The translations under genes and the position numbers were made by a program. A DNA stretch of 64,000 bases, from NCBI GenBank assembly GCA_003342895.1, contig PTFA01000276.1, positions 1,211,799-1,275,798 on the forward strand, given 5' to 3'. The notes under the pieces are model-generated. The model was not told the origin of the DNA, searched no databases, and was given only the letters and a program-made list of their open reading frames with translations. Every line of letters begins with the position of its first letter. The stretch's first letter is position 1. Positions 47,029 through 60,565 of this stretch are shown here, piece by piece. The DNA comes from Casuarius casuarius (taxonomy: Eukaryota; Chordata; Aves; Casuariiformes; Casuariidae).

Positions 47029-48285
47029 CCAGCTTCCATACTCAGAAGTAAATATCCAAAAAATCTCACCGGATGTGGGATGGGAGAATCACTACTTAAG
47101 AGAAATAACATGACAGTGTTACAACAGAACACTTAAGGACCAACAATTTCAAAAAGATACTTCTAAGGTACAAAAGCATAGTTGTTCTTCTAGTTGCTAG
47201 CTAGGGCCACTAGGCTTGCCAGAGCCAGCCTGCCTGGGACGGTGCCAGGCTCTAGCCGTAGTTTGTTTCCTGGAGAAGTTGCCTTTGTTCACAGTCAGTT
47301 TGCTGTCAATCGATTTGATCCTTTCCTCTGGATTTATTCTGACTGGACACCACATATTTAATCACGGTGGGCAGCCAGAACTGCCCCTGTCAGTAATGAC
47401 CGTTCTGGGTCCACCTAGTCCCTGACTGAGGACTTGGCCTATACTGTGCACTTCGCATTCAGCCTCCGTGAGGGAAGAGCCATGGGATGCAGGTATTCAA
47501 AAGAGTTAATGTAATTTAAGAGTTAGAGTAAATGAAAGCTGCAATGCTCAGAACTCACCCAGTGTCAGGGCAAAGGAGTTCTGGTCCAGGCCATAAGCAG
47601 TGGATGGAAAAAAGGGCATCTGCTACTGTCCCCAGTCTGCTTATACCACACCGAACTGAACCTTCATTTCTGCAGGTGATGCCTCCAGCTTGTACACAAT
47701 AATGTGGGAGACAGCTAGCCCAAAGGAAGGTATGTCACACTCAAACCTTTTCTCCCAGGAGCTCACAAAGAATTTCTGACTTCAGATGTTTCGTGGCATT
47801 TCGCCAGGAGGGGAGTTATCAGAAGCACCAACAAATTTATATCCCAGAGATCTGGATCCCACTCTATAAGCCTACGGAAACAGCCACACTAGCACGACTG
47901 TGCAGAACAGTGTCATACGTACTACAAAACAAGGAGGGAAGGAAGGGCATGGGTCAGGCTGTGCTAATCTAACTAGGGCAGAACTAAGAGCACCTCCCTG
48001 CCTGAGCGGCATTGACGTCCCTTCACACAACACAGTCAGTATTGGAGGTTTGTCACTGAACTTCCCTGCACTGTGAAATCCCATGGCTATTGCCAGTACT
48101 TGTCAGCTAACTCCTTCCTGGGTTACTTGCAACTTGCTGTCCTTTCTCACTTTGGCAAGCTCCATACAAAGCTCAGAATGCTGGGATTAAAAAGGGGTTA
48201 AAAAATCAAATGCAGTCACATATTTATTTCTCTACATAGAGACACACAAACACATTGCGCATTGTGCCTTCAGGTATAGAAAGCT

Positions 48286-48299
48286 AAAAAAAAAAAAAA
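48286..48299. repeat. Poly-A tract (14 A)
   Basis: An uninterrupted A run follows AAAGCT. It could be the tail of a retroposed sequence on the plus strand, but no source element is recognised upstream. Confidence 0.7.
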
Positions 48300-51200
48300 G
48301 GGACGAATAGAAGAGATACGCTAACCTGAAGTTTTGAGAATGCACTCAGCCTCCCCTGAAGTTGAGATTTCAAGAGACAAATGGCTTGAATCAGGCTCCA
48401 GAGACACTTCAGAAATCATGGCTATTTTAAGGCATGATAATGCACTTACATCTTCAACAACTGCTACAGAATTCTATTAATTTTGCAGCTCTCTTTATGC
48501 TGATCTGTAAACATTGTATGGAAGAACTTGGAGCAAAGAGAGTCTTTTAATTCTGCCATGAACTTGTATAGCAAAGCAATGTTCTCAGGACTGCCTGTAT
48601 GGCTGGTATTTTCTTCTATGCCACTTGGGAAGACCCCATACTCCCAAATCGTACCACTGCATACCTCCCTGATTCACCCCTTGCCTTTTTGAACAGGCCA
48701 CCTCTACAGCGCTGGGCTGTTCACAGCGTGTCCAGGTGTGCATACACCTCCTTTGCTTTCTCCGCACTCTGCCAGCCAGCCAGGAGGGGAAACAGTGTCA
48801 AAACTGGCCCCTACAGGTGCTATATCTAATCCTAGTCCTGTCTGGACCTACTCACTGAGTTGTGTAAAACAGTTATGTAAAACACAGGCACCCCAGACTC
48901 CTTCAAAATTATTGACCATCCCATACTAAAAATAAAATACAACTTCAGCTTTAGACCCCCAACCTTTGCTACGAAAGCTTATGCTAGGCATGCCTCAAGG
49001 AAAACTGCAGGCTTGGAAAGGAATGGGGAATGGCATTTGAAAAAGGTGGAAGGAAATCTGTGATGCAGCAGCATGCTTTTAACCACACAAGCACCCCAAG
49101 AGCTAACCTCTCAGCCAGAAACTGTTCAGCTATTACCTGACTGGTCCTGGGCACTGCATATTTCCATGTAGTGACTGCAATCAGAGAAGGGGAGGTTCAT
49201 ATCTGTGACCATCACTGCAGCTCTGTGAAGATTTTCAGGGAAATTGTTTCTGTATCTCCATAGTTCAGCCGCCTTTGCTGGTTATCACACACCCACAAAT
49301 GTACCCTGTCCTGCCAGTCCCCGCTGACTGCTAGGACGTATGTTGAATAGTTCTTTCAAACAAGGGCAAAGTCAAATAAATGTCATTATTAACCATAAAC
49401 TGGCATAACAAAGTGATATGAACTATACATCAATTCAACATAGCTAACATGTTGCTCTCGGAGCAGATAAGTGACCTGATGTTTCCTCACTGTGCAAACA
49501 TGGCCTGAGAGGAGGAACAATTTCTCAGGTGCATCAATTTTAACAAAGTTCTTTAGGCAGCAGTGTTTTGAGCAAGTCTGCACCACCATAATGACCACGT
49601 AGCGTAGTCATATCTGAATCAGTTTTATAGCAGATAATACAGGTTCTTGTAGAAGAGAGCTCAGCGAAGGATGTAAAACACACCTATGAAATCAGAGAAG
49701 TACTTGGATGATTAACAATATCGCTAGCATTTGCCAAACTTCTTATTTTAAAGCTATCTTGGGTATGTCTGTGTTGTAATGCAGCCATAGCAGCAATTAC
49801 AGACCTTGTGTCAGCTGCGTGCAACCTGCTTGCTCTTGTGAAGTGTGGGTGTGTAGTAGTTAAATCCTGCACCTCTGCCTTTCTGGATTACAGGCAGGTC
49901 AGGATTGTAGTTCCCATAAACAGTTGTGCAATTTTATGCATTTTCATGACTGTTGAAGACTACAGAATTCCATAGAATATTATTAAGCATCAAGTTTCAA
50001 GTTATTGTTACAAAACAGGGCTTCCAGAATCCATGAGCTGTCTCTGCACTTCTCAGCTCTTGCCAACGGGGCACCAATTTAATGAGATTTCTCCGTTGTC
50101 CTAGCACTTGACAATATCAGCCCCCAAACTGAATCCAGCTCTGTGGGAAATGCAGTCACAAAGACTTCTCACCCTTCTCAAAACTAAATTCGGCATGTGG
50201 CAACCTGGGCCCTCCCTCCATGCCTCTCTGCTTTAGCAATATGAAGTTCTCTGAACAAATACAGCTATGACAACTCACTCTTCTTCCTTCCCCTGCTTTC
50301 TGGAAAATGACTTGTTCCCCCACTGTTGCCTCTCTGAGTTGGGTGGCAAAATGCAAATGTAGCTAGTAAGGTCCTTTGCTCCTCTAGGGGCTTCTGAGAC
50401 TGCAGTCCTACCATATTCTGTATTTCCAGTTTATACAGACTTTCTGTGGATTGCAATATTTTCAAGGCTGCCACAATATTTTATACATCAAATATGATAA
50501 AAAGTATTCACTGTACACTCGCTTACTAATCTTGCAGTCTCTTGGCCACCACTGAGCTAGTAGTGCTACAGACCATCCGTGACATTAATAATACAGGTGA
50601 CAGACTTAGCAGAAGACGTCCCCAGCCAACTTGTGTCAGCATTAGCAGTTCTTGTTGTCCTAGTTATACATATGCTTAAACTCCTTTGTTCACCTTGTGC
50701 CTCTGTGCTGTAGTTTCCTCTTCATCTATCTTCCTCTAATGCTCTCAAGACTATACTTTCATCTTTCTTTAATGCAAAGCAGGTCATTACCTTGAAAAGC
50801 CTCATAGGTCACTTGAATACATTGTGCAGCTGACTGCATATGTAACACGTACTGGTGAAGGCTGGTCGTAGCAAATCATAATCCTAGAGTAAAAAAGTAG
50901 TTTGTGAGACTATGCTATACCGCCTAAAGCAAAAGGTCCTCTCAGCACGGCACTAGGCACAATCGAAAGAGCTATGTTTACCGGGAGATAATGTCCATCC
51001 CCCTTCTACCCTGGAGATAGTTCACATTATGTAGTCATCGTTTGTGGCGTTAGGGGAGTTTTACAGTCCAGCATCCTAGGATCATGAGGATCTGAATACC
51101 TGAAGACTGCACTGCACAAATCACTATACACAGCAGCTCTGATACACAAACCAGTTGCAGTACAGAAGCACTTTGTGCAGAAATTTGCTCCGTACACAGA

Positions 51201-54200
51201 TTCAAACAGCAGAGGCTCTTGAGCAGGAAGGTTGGAGCTGTTGTTGGCTATTTCTCTCTTAGCAGAAGAGGGTCAAATAGCCAGCTGCCAGGTGAGTGAT
51301 CTCGTTCAAAGAGAGCGCATGTATATCAGGCGTGAAGAATGCTATTACAAGTGTCTTATTGTCCTTATCTGGTCATGGAAAACACAGCGGGAGCAAGACT
51401 TGGCAAGAACATAGAGCTCAGCTGCTTGGAAAGGAAATGTAAAACTGCAGTCAGTGGGTTTGAATAAGCGACCGGATGTACAAAGCTCCTGCACTGGTGT
51501 GGTAATTGCTGCTTCCATTTCAGATTTGAAATTACCAGTACAGCAACAGCACAGAGAAGCCCAAGTCATGGACTGGAACCTACCCTGAGGAGGGCTGCAC
51601 AGACAGAGACCAGGAACAGAAGCTGTTGCTACCTTATTACCATCTTTGTAAAATGTTGAGATCACAACAAAAAACAAGAGGATGTTAATTCACATATGTG
51701 CATGGGAGGAACATTTACAATGAAAAGCCACTTTTTAAACAGACCTAGGCTAGATATATGGATTCCTTTGTCAAAAAGAAACAAAACTCTCTCTTTACAA
51801 AACATAGCCTTGAAAATATATGTATACCTGCTTGTTACAATGAGTTTTTTCCAGTGTTGTGAGTCATATACAAGATATTCTCTTGCCCTGGTGTGCGATT
51901 TCCTACTTCAATCCATTTTCAAAATTAACTCACATTATAAGCTCCAGGATAAGTGCTGGAATACACGGTTTTATTTTTGCAAATGAAAGCTAAAACCATG
52001 CAGCTTCTGCAGCAGCTCACCAGAAGGGCCCTGGTAAACAGGATCTTCCGAACAGAAATTCTAGCACATTGCGGCTCTCAACAACTTGTAACTTAAATTG
52101 TGATTCTGAGTGGGAAATTCCCTATGGCTCTCAGAAAGAATATATATTAGGAATTCAACGCATTATTTATGTAAAAATCTATCCTGTTGAATATTCTGCT
52201 CTTAGAAGACAACTTTCAAATTTAGATTGCCAATAAACCCCCTTTCCTTCATTAATAACCAGCAGAGTATCCCAGTCATTCTCTTCCATTTATTCATGAC
52301 AACGGTGTAGAATGAGAGGTCCACTAAGGAGCAATCTCTGCTCCACAGGATCACTTAGGGAAATGCTTTCAAGGGAAAGAAAGAAGAGGGGATTATGCCA
52401 TGTGCACACAAATTAGAGATAAGACAAATACTATTTGCACTTGAGAATTTGCTAAACAGAATAATCATTCTTTGGAAGTTAAAGAAAGGCTGTTAGCAAA
52501 GAACAGACAGGCTTGGGGCATCTTTCAGTGTCACTAAATTACCAGCAGCGTTAATGCATAGTTCACATATAATCTTGCTCACCTAGAATCCAAAACAAGA
52601 TAAAAACCCTTGTGATGAGAGCAGATGGTACGCCATCACACTGACAGACGCTCACACAGTGACCTTCCTTCTTCAGAATGACAGATATCATCCTGCTTAC
52701 ACAAAGTAAATATTACGGAGCCTACTGACATTTTTATCCTTTGATATGTAAGCCAGGGGAGATGCATCTGAGAAGTTTTCTAGATTCATTTAGCAGAAGT
52801 AGCCATGAATTGCTAGACACAGTTTTATCTACCATCACAGAACTTTCCTGTCTCATTATTAATCTGTTTCTCTACAGCCAAAGGTAAGACTGCAGCTGCT
52901 TCGGGACCAAGAACAGTTGAGCTGTGGTCACATGGAGCTCAGCTTTGGTGCCATCTGGATAGTTAGTAAAATCCCTATGCAAGTTTTGCTGTCAAGGCTA
53001 CCTCAGCTTGCACTTACAGTAAATAATTACTTACAGAAGCTCCTTTTAATAATTCAGTGACACATAATGAACTTTAAGTGCCAAACTAATTCCATACCTA
53101 TTCTGCAAAGCACTTTAAGATGCATTTAAGTTCTACTGACTTCAGAAAGACCTAAGCACATACCTGTGTGCCTTCTGCACTGTGGCCAGCCCTCCCATTT
53201 ATGATTGTGTCAAGTCCATAGAACGAGGACTTAGAGTTGTTAGCAGGGTGAAACCTCCAAAGGCAGAGTACTACAGAGCAAAGAGAGCAAGCCCAGTTGG
53301 TGACACTTGTTTACCTGAAGAAATATCACTGATGAGTTACTGCCATGAGACCAGAGCTGCAGAACTACATCTCCCTGGCAGGGTTTAGGAGGACTAAATC
53401 TTTTCTAAGCTGGCGAGTAGAGTATCAATTTCAGCACTCATATTTCTTAAGACTGGCACTACAGAAGAAGGATTTAAAATCATTAGTATTTCTGATGCAC
53501 TCATTTGCTCAGGCAACTTATTTAATTAAAATTCACATGAGGTTAGACTGCAGGTTTTTTGAAAGTTTAAAAAATTTTTGAATTTTTTCCCAGGTAGCAA
53601 TTAAGAATTAGTGACTGATGCCTTCCCGTTACATGCTTTATGATGTTTTTCTAATATGTATCTCTGTACTAATGTTGCAGTGGTTTCTTATTACAGATTG
53701 CTTTGCTTTGTTGCCAAATATCCTTTGAAAGGTACATGAATCAGCCATAGCAGATCAAAGATATATTTTAAAATTTTCAAAGCAAATATAGTAGTTTATC
53801 AGGATAATCTATTGTAGAGTGGTCTTTTGCAAAAACATGGAGGGGAGGGGTTTCTAAGGAAATGCATCCAGTGAGGTCTAATTACTACCTTTTATTTACA
53901 TAGATGGCATTGCAAGGTTTCTCAAAGTTAAAGCTGAAGTCTCATGAAGGAAACGGACACCCCAAGGCTGTGTGCATTGCGTAGAGTAGCCGCGGCCTTC
54001 CTAAAATCTAGAGCAGCTGGACAAATCCTTCATCTGATTAATCTGATTCAAATTAATAGACCTGACTTTTAACGATACTTCTCTGACCAGATAAAAGTTG
54101 GGCAAAAAACTGGAACCCTAATGGATTAAGACACTTCTTTGTCTTCAGTAAAAGAAGAAAAATGTTCTGTAGCGTGAGATATGCATTAGCCTAAGCATCA

Positions 54201-54850
54201 CTCAGGTAACTGTACTGGGTACACACAAGGGACTTTCTCATTCCCTGTCCCCTGCTATTATATCTGAGCAAGCTGTTGATTTAATACTACATGACGAAGG
54301 CAAGACTAATATTCAGTAACTCTGATGCAAATTAGATGCATTTTTCTGGAAGTCTAATGATTGCAGAATATCTCTTGTTTTATTCAAGCAATTGTCAATA
54401 GCCTGGCTGCATTACAAACTTGGATTTTAAACCCATTTGCTTGTGTCAACTGGATCAGCTCTCAGAAATAAAGAAAGCCGGTCCTTTCAAATCCTTCTGT
54501 CAGGGGACTTCTCTGACAGTGTTTTGCAGCATGTGGATTTTGTACAATAATATTTAGATACATTGAAAAAAACCTGCCTATAGAAGTAATAGATGGAGGC
54601 TCCTTTACTTGTTTGCAACACTTTCTTTTCATCCATGTTTCCTAAGGTCTGGATGCTCGCTGGCATGTAAATATGCAATATGACACAAAAGATACTCGTC
54701 ACATTCACAGCAATAATCCACATGCAGCAAGACAATGAAAACAGAAACCTCATTACTACAAATTCCTAATATTTCACCTGTTTGTATGAGTGGAAGAGTC
54801 ATCACACACAGAAATACGCACAGGCTCAGCCCGTTCTCAAGATCACACCA

Positions 54851-54990
54851 GTCTGAGCTGCGTGGTTCTCCGCACCGCTCCGCCTGCGGCCAGCGAACCG
54901 CTAGTCCTCTGCAGGAACCCAGGAGACCCAGAGGTGCACACTTCCCTCAGGAAAAGGTCCAAACCATAGGCCCATGCCCAGGCGGTTAGC
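54851..54990. other. Small GC-rich patch
   Basis: About 140 bases are G+C-rich, with several CpGs (54858-54905), inside A+T-rich DNA. Overlapping short frames on both strands are unrecognised. Confidence 0.4.
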
Positions 54991-56123
54991 TGTTTTTCAA
55001 CGCAGCCTGCTGGTGAGGATAGTGAAGAACTGATTCCTGAATTCTGTCCGCACCTAATCAAAATCTCTGCAGTTAAAACAGTGAAATTATTATGTTTTTG
55101 TAACTAATGTTCTTTCATTTACCTTTCATTTACACTTATATATGTATTCTCTCTCTTTCCAAACTACCGAATGAAATACAAGGTGATCTATGAGAGCTGG
55201 GGGATCTCCACAGGATTTTTTTCCTTCTTACAGTCTCTTTCAAGGGCAAGGAAGACACAAACGTTCAGTTCTTTCATGGGTATGTAGAAATCACTCCTCT
55301 GCCAGTCCTGTGTTCTACTTGTAATATGCTGTGCTGTCCAAGGAGGCAGGATGCGGGTAGGAAATATGCAGGGGAAAGAGAGAAAACATTGAGGCATAAA
55401 GTGGTAGAGAGACTCGCAATAGGGGACACACGAGTTTCCTTTTTTTAGAATAATCTAGGATCCAACTGTCCTATCCTATCTAACCTGGGATATTGTATGG
55501 CTTAGGCACAAGACAGCCTGATGAGTCAAGTTTAACAGGCAGATGTGCTGCTCGTCATGAGAACGGAAGCTAGAGCAGACACATTTTTGTTACGCAGCAG
55601 GAAAGTAATCTGCGAGCCACTAAAGGCATCAGTGCTGATACAGAATATCCCTCTGCATAAACGGGGAATAATTCACATGCAGAAACAGATGTCAGTCTGA
55701 GACAGCTCTTCTGGTCACTGGGATGCACTTTCCACGCGCGCATCAATAGGGGAGCCCTGTCAGATGGCCTGCTTGTGAAGTGCCGTCTTAATGATACGGC
55801 AGGGAGAGCGGCGTTCTGCTCTGAGGGCAACTTCAAAAGGAGCAAAAAGGCTAGTCTTTTTTTTTCAGTGAAAGAAACTGGTTAGAACAGAAAAAAAGGA
55901 TAGTTTTCCACTGGAGAAAGAACACTGCCAACCAAACAAGGCTTAGGAAGACAAGGAATCCTGTTCGAAAACTATGTTTCTCTAGTTACAGCAAAAAGTG
56001 ACTGAGTGTGCTTCTGGCCCTGAGACGGCGAGCGAGAGCGCAGGCTGGTCTGTTCGAGCAGAACAGGCTGGGCAGCGGCAGAGAGAGCAGCGAGGTGCTG
56101 TCAGGAGGAAACTCCACAGCCTT

Positions 56124-56143
56124 CTGCCTGCCTGCCTGCCTGC
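56124..56143. repeat. (CTGC)5 microsatellite
   Basis: Five perfect tetranucleotide units next to a CpG-bearing patch. Confidence 0.8.
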
Positions 56144-57205
56144 AAAAGAGCACTAGCTCTTTCGGTTCAAAACAAGTAAAAGTACGCTTACATTGTGTTC
56201 AGGAATGGTCAAATTAAGGAGACCTACACAGCAGATACAATGATCTTGTTGGCTCCTTACTTCTGGTTGTTTGTAAAACAACGTGGTACCAACATTATGG
56301 AGATGAGGTTTTATAGATCAGTTCCACATGTTTCAGCTCCACATAGTTGCTTATATCCCGCTCACCAGCACAGCATCTGAGAAGGGTCAGATACCACGTG
56401 TCAGGCAATGCCACCTCTCGCAGATTCGTTCTTTCTCTCCAGTTAACCCTTGTTGCAAATGACAGCTGAATAGATGACATTTCAACCAAAACAAATAAAA
56501 AGAAACTCTAAAAGCGTTATATAACCAGATAGCACCACACCCAACAGGCACATGTCATTGCCTAAAACAAGGCACATGCGGGCAGCCGGGTCTCACCGAG
56601 CACTGCTCACTAACAGCGTCTGTGTGTGCACCAGAAATGGCACGCAGAGTGCAGAAGCTCAGGGCCGGCAGCAAAGACAGAGCCTCAGGCGGTACCACGG
56701 GGACGGCTGACAAAAGCTTACAAAGTTTGGGGGTGAGAGATGAATAAAAGGGATTTGGAACAGCGAATAAAGACATTTCTTCCTGTTGTTCAACTCCTCC
56801 TGTATGTAGGAAACAGGCTAGTGTATAGTCTTCATAAATAAGCAGGATTAAATTGAAGATACTGATTCCATTAGATACAAACACCCCTAAATTATATCTT
56901 TGCTAGCCACATTGGGAAAGAGGTAGCAACATAGACGTAATAGAAAATGACAGTGCTTGTTGTTGTCTTTAACTCCTGTTGGCATCAATCCCATGTCTTG
57001 GACAGGACCCATGAAAACGCCCGGTCTTTTGCACAGACAAGCCTGTGAGGAGAAAGCTCTGGCCCATCAGACCCACCGTGATGCCAGGCCCAGTCCTTGC
57101 CCAGGAAGCCCACCAGTAAAGACAACAGATTTCCAAAACTTATCTGAATTCCCTCAGTCACAGGGTTTCTTTCTTTTCACTTTTTTTTTTTTCTTTAATA
57201 AGGAA

Positions 57206-57252
57206 TTGATTACTAGTTGATTACTAATGCATTACTAATGATTACTAATGAT
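57206..57252. repeat. Short tandem cluster of TTACTAATG units
   Basis: TTACTAATG occurs at 57221-57229, 57232-57240 and 57242-57250, preceded by TTGATTACTAG. The last two copies are exact 10-base tandems. It directly follows a 12-T tract. Confidence 0.75.
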
Positions 57253-59017
57253 AACATTATTTTCTCATCATGCATTAACACTGCTGTGCCCAGCTATTGG
57301 GGAAGTATCATACATTTTGATACACAGGCAAGATTAATAACTCTGATGTCTAGTGTCGAAGCAAACCCACCATCTCAGTTATAATGCAGCTTGCGTTTTT
57401 CTATTCTGTAAGGATAAATCTAAAATTGCTATAAGTAACGTTATTAATCCAAAAATTCCCTTTGCCTTCTTTATCTTGGATTCTGTAGAAAATACAAAAT
57501 TGTGATTCTTGTTTATTTTAGAATACTATGGTTTGGATAAAGATAAAAATCTGTCATATAAACATATTTGCCAATGTCATGACAGTAGGTAAAGAAGCGT
57601 TTCATGTTAAAGATTCATCTTTCATCTGACAGTCACAGTTTCACTGGTGCTGATCTCTTTATTCTCCTTTCTCTTTTCTGGTGAAATTCTATTCCTTAAA
57701 ATAACAGCCTTCTTTTTGAGATGACTATGTTATCATTACCCCAGTAATCTCACTTTGAGATTTCAGACTATTCATTTTAACACCAATTCCAATTTGCCTT
57801 TTGATATTTTTCTTTTTCTCTGTTCAAACAGGCTTCTGATTGCTCTGGCTCATCACTGAGGGGGCTACAGCTGAAGACAAAAATCAGCTGACATCCCACA
57901 ATGTCATTCAGCAAACCCCATACTCCTCTCTAGCAACAGCTCCTGTCAAGGAGGTTAGGAAACAGTCACAACGTCTCGCTATTAAATTCTTCCAGCCATT
58001 ATCCCTATACTATTTTTAGTCTTTACTTTGCGTCAAAACATAGCAGTTTTGACATAAAAAAGGAAGCTGTAAATCTTTTCAAATCGCAGACACTCGTGCA
58101 CAAGTATTGTTTGGAAACAGAGCAGAATGCCTTCTTGCTTCCCTGCCTGTAGCTGCAGGCTGGTGCCTTTATAGTGCAAAATGTTCTTCTCTGAGCATGA
58201 TTTACTTCTTCTATTTTAACAACTGATTATATGCTTCATAGCTGTGCCTTTGATTTCATGGGTCTTTTTGTGAATTGGCTTAATGAGAGGTACTGTAGTT
58301 TCACAATCACCCTTCAACGAATCTATAGGAGTGTTACTCAAAAAAGTATTTTCTATTTTATGCGAGTCTATTGTCAAAAACTATGTTGATAGCAACATAT
58401 GGTCAGGAGCTCCTTTGTAGCTTTTAAGGAAATTTTGTTTGCCTTCTAAAAGTGCTGCATTTCGGGAGCATGAGATGCTTACTGCTCATTCCTTAAGCCA
58501 CACAAAAGAGAGGGAGAGAGTAATCTAGCACATATTCAAGCAATATCACCTTCCTTGTACTATGCCTTTGTCCCTGTTAGGATTCAGCCTCAGCCGGAGC
58601 TTATATTTACAAAGGGATGATGCAGGTTAACTCAGATGACACAAAAAGGCTCCCACATTGCTTTCTAGGGGTGAACAGTTCTCCCCACTCTCTTCCGTCT
58701 TTCTGTAACTCTCTTTGCTACTGGATCTTCTTCACTGACTTTTGACAGTGCCTGAAAGATCACTCATAATAAAAACAAGCAAGTTTATCTCCATTGCCAC
58801 ATTTCTCGATCTTTTTAACACCCCAAAAGGGCAAATCAGAGCACAATGATAACTCATCTGCCATTAAAATATGCACAGGCTCTTGTCCTGTAACTTAGAG
58901 CAGAGGTCCATCCTGATGCCACACAGACACAGCTACTCGCTACAATAGCAAATTCGCAAGCTCTGTGCTTGGAGATGTCATGGACATCTAGTAGCAAGTA
59001 CTACATATACATATATT

Positions 59018-59140
59018 CTTCCATAGCTCTTTTCATCTTCCGGATACTTTGCAAACATTCATTTATTAAACCTCAGCATGTTACTACGCATATCCTTGCC
59101 TAAGTCAACTGGCAAAAAGAAAGAGAACTATTACACATTG
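59018..59140 (-). mobile_element. MIR-type SINE 3' body, antisense
   Basis: CCATAGCTCTTTTCATCTTC, GATACTTTGCAAACATTCAT and TTATTAAACCTCAGCATG match the plus-strand appearance of antisense sauropsid MIR-type SINEs ('catagctcctctcatcttccaggatcccaaagcgctttacaaacattaa...cctcacaacac'). The first part is clear and the rest is decayed. The same segment occurs again at 60392-60565. Confidence 0.6.
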
Positions 59141-60391
59141 GAACAAAGGGAAGACTATATTACAGAACATATAGCTAGTCAACTTCACTGCAGTACGAGC
59201 TGTTTCTGGGTTCAGAATTCGCTTTTTTTATTTTACCTTACCTAAGCTATTTGAAACCATTTTCTTCCCCTCTTACATGGCTTTGTTTTCATTATTTTGT
59301 GAGTGCATTAGGACGCTACTTCTGTTCAATAACACGGGTTCAAGCTGGCAAGCCTTCCTTGCCATGGGAGCACATTCTAGGTGCAGGGGGTCTCACTTAC
59401 CTCTGCGCTTGTGCGTAGCACTAGCCTGCGGAGCTAACTCATCACACAGCACAGCACGAGCTGTGCACAGGCGGTCAGTCAGGAGTCCAAGAGCTATTTT
59501 GTTCTTAGCATCTTTGCTGAGGCAGTTCCACATCACTCCTAACACAAACCTTTGTTTCGCGGCACACCTGAACCCTAACCAGCAAAGCTACATTAAGAAA
59601 AACCAGCCACAACAATGAAACCAACAAAAAACAAAAAGAAAACAGGCCCTACATAGAAAACAGATGATGCATGTGTCCATTACAAATGGAATCCAAGGAA
59701 ATGGTTTTTCGCCCCTTCTTTTTATTTGCTCGTTATAGGCTTTCAATTAAGAACCGAGCACTGTGAATTTCGTATTCACAGTTGCTATGGAAAATCCCTG
59801 ATGTTCCTCCAAGAAAAGTAGCAGATAGAAGTGAGAGTGTCACAACTCAGTCATTTGACTGGAAGTTCACTGGGACAGAGCTTTTCCTCCCTGGCTACCT
59901 GAAGAATATCAGTAATGCTCATGGGCACCGTGCAAATATTAACAAATCAGCCGAGAATTACTGAGCTGCCTGGAAAATGAAGAACAATGCAAATAAGCAG
60001 CAGGGGAGGTGGAAAATGCATGCAAATCAACTTATACTTTCTGGTCCATAGGTCCCAAGCCTCATTACCTTTGAAACTTTTGCTTGTGCTTAAGCAGCAC
60101 TCCAGCTTCTTTCTCAAACATGGAAGCAGAGTCTGCCATCCACAATTTAATGAGCCTCAAGCAGATCAAAAGAAGCAAGTGAAAGAGATTTCAATTGTCA
60201 TCTTAAAATAAATTACTTCTTTATTTGTTTGTTCATAATTCTTTGCTTCTTTATCTTATAATTCTTCTTCTTGTTTTATACATATTGTTTTGGTGAATGT
60301 CTACGACAGGACAGCATTGCTGCTGATTTGAAAGATTAGGAAAAGCACTAATGTGCCTTTTATGATCAAAGTACCATGAAGTAATGTTTAT
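59141..60391. other. Unannotated non-coding DNA
   Basis: A 113-codon plus-strand frame (59277-59618) crosses a slightly G+C-richer patch and is unrecognised. The interval 60200-60300 is A+T-rich. Nothing else is identified. Confidence 0.5.
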
Positions 60392-60565
60392 CATATATTG
60401 CTTTTCATTCAATATGCTCTGCAAACATGCATCTATGAAACCTTAAAACATTCTGGTGAAGTACATAAGGTCATCTTCATCTTCTTTGTGGAAAAAATAG
60501 CCAGAGAGGATTTTACTGATGTCTATGTGTGAGAAGACTGCATTCAGGATCAGAATCGGAGACGG
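60392..60565 (-). mobile_element. MIR-type SINE, longer antisense copy
   Basis: CTTTTCATTCAATATGCTCT, GCAAACATGCATCTATGAAA and CCTTAAAACATTCTGGTGAAG repeat the segment at 59018-59140. It continues into GGAAAAAATAGCCAGAGAGG ('ggaaaactgaggcacagagagg') and CAGGATCAGAATCGG ('gcagagccaggaatagaaccc'). It therefore spans most of the SINE body in antisense. Confidence 0.65.

Larger units (their letters stand above)
46653..54850. other. Unannotated non-coding DNA
   Basis: No gene is recognised; the longest frame is 110 codons (51345-51677, minus), with no known domain. A strong 12-bp hairpin is at 46998-47028 and a run of 14 A at 48286-48299. The intervals 52080-52260 and 53500-53620 are A+T-rich. 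No confident transposon match is seen in these 8 kb, which may simply mean very old elements. Confidence 0.5.
54991..59017. other. Unannotated non-coding DNA
   Basis: No gene recognised. Two CpG-bearing patches lie at 55730-55815 and 56020-56100. Simple repeats are (CTGC)5 at 56124-56143, 12 T at 57181-57192 and a TTACTAATG cluster at 57206-57252. Frames are at most 109 codons (56555-56884, minus). Confidence 0.5.

Noticed and set aside
48286..48299. Poly-A tract as the end of a processed pseudogene
   Set aside because: No recognisable coding or retroposon sequence lies directly upstream.
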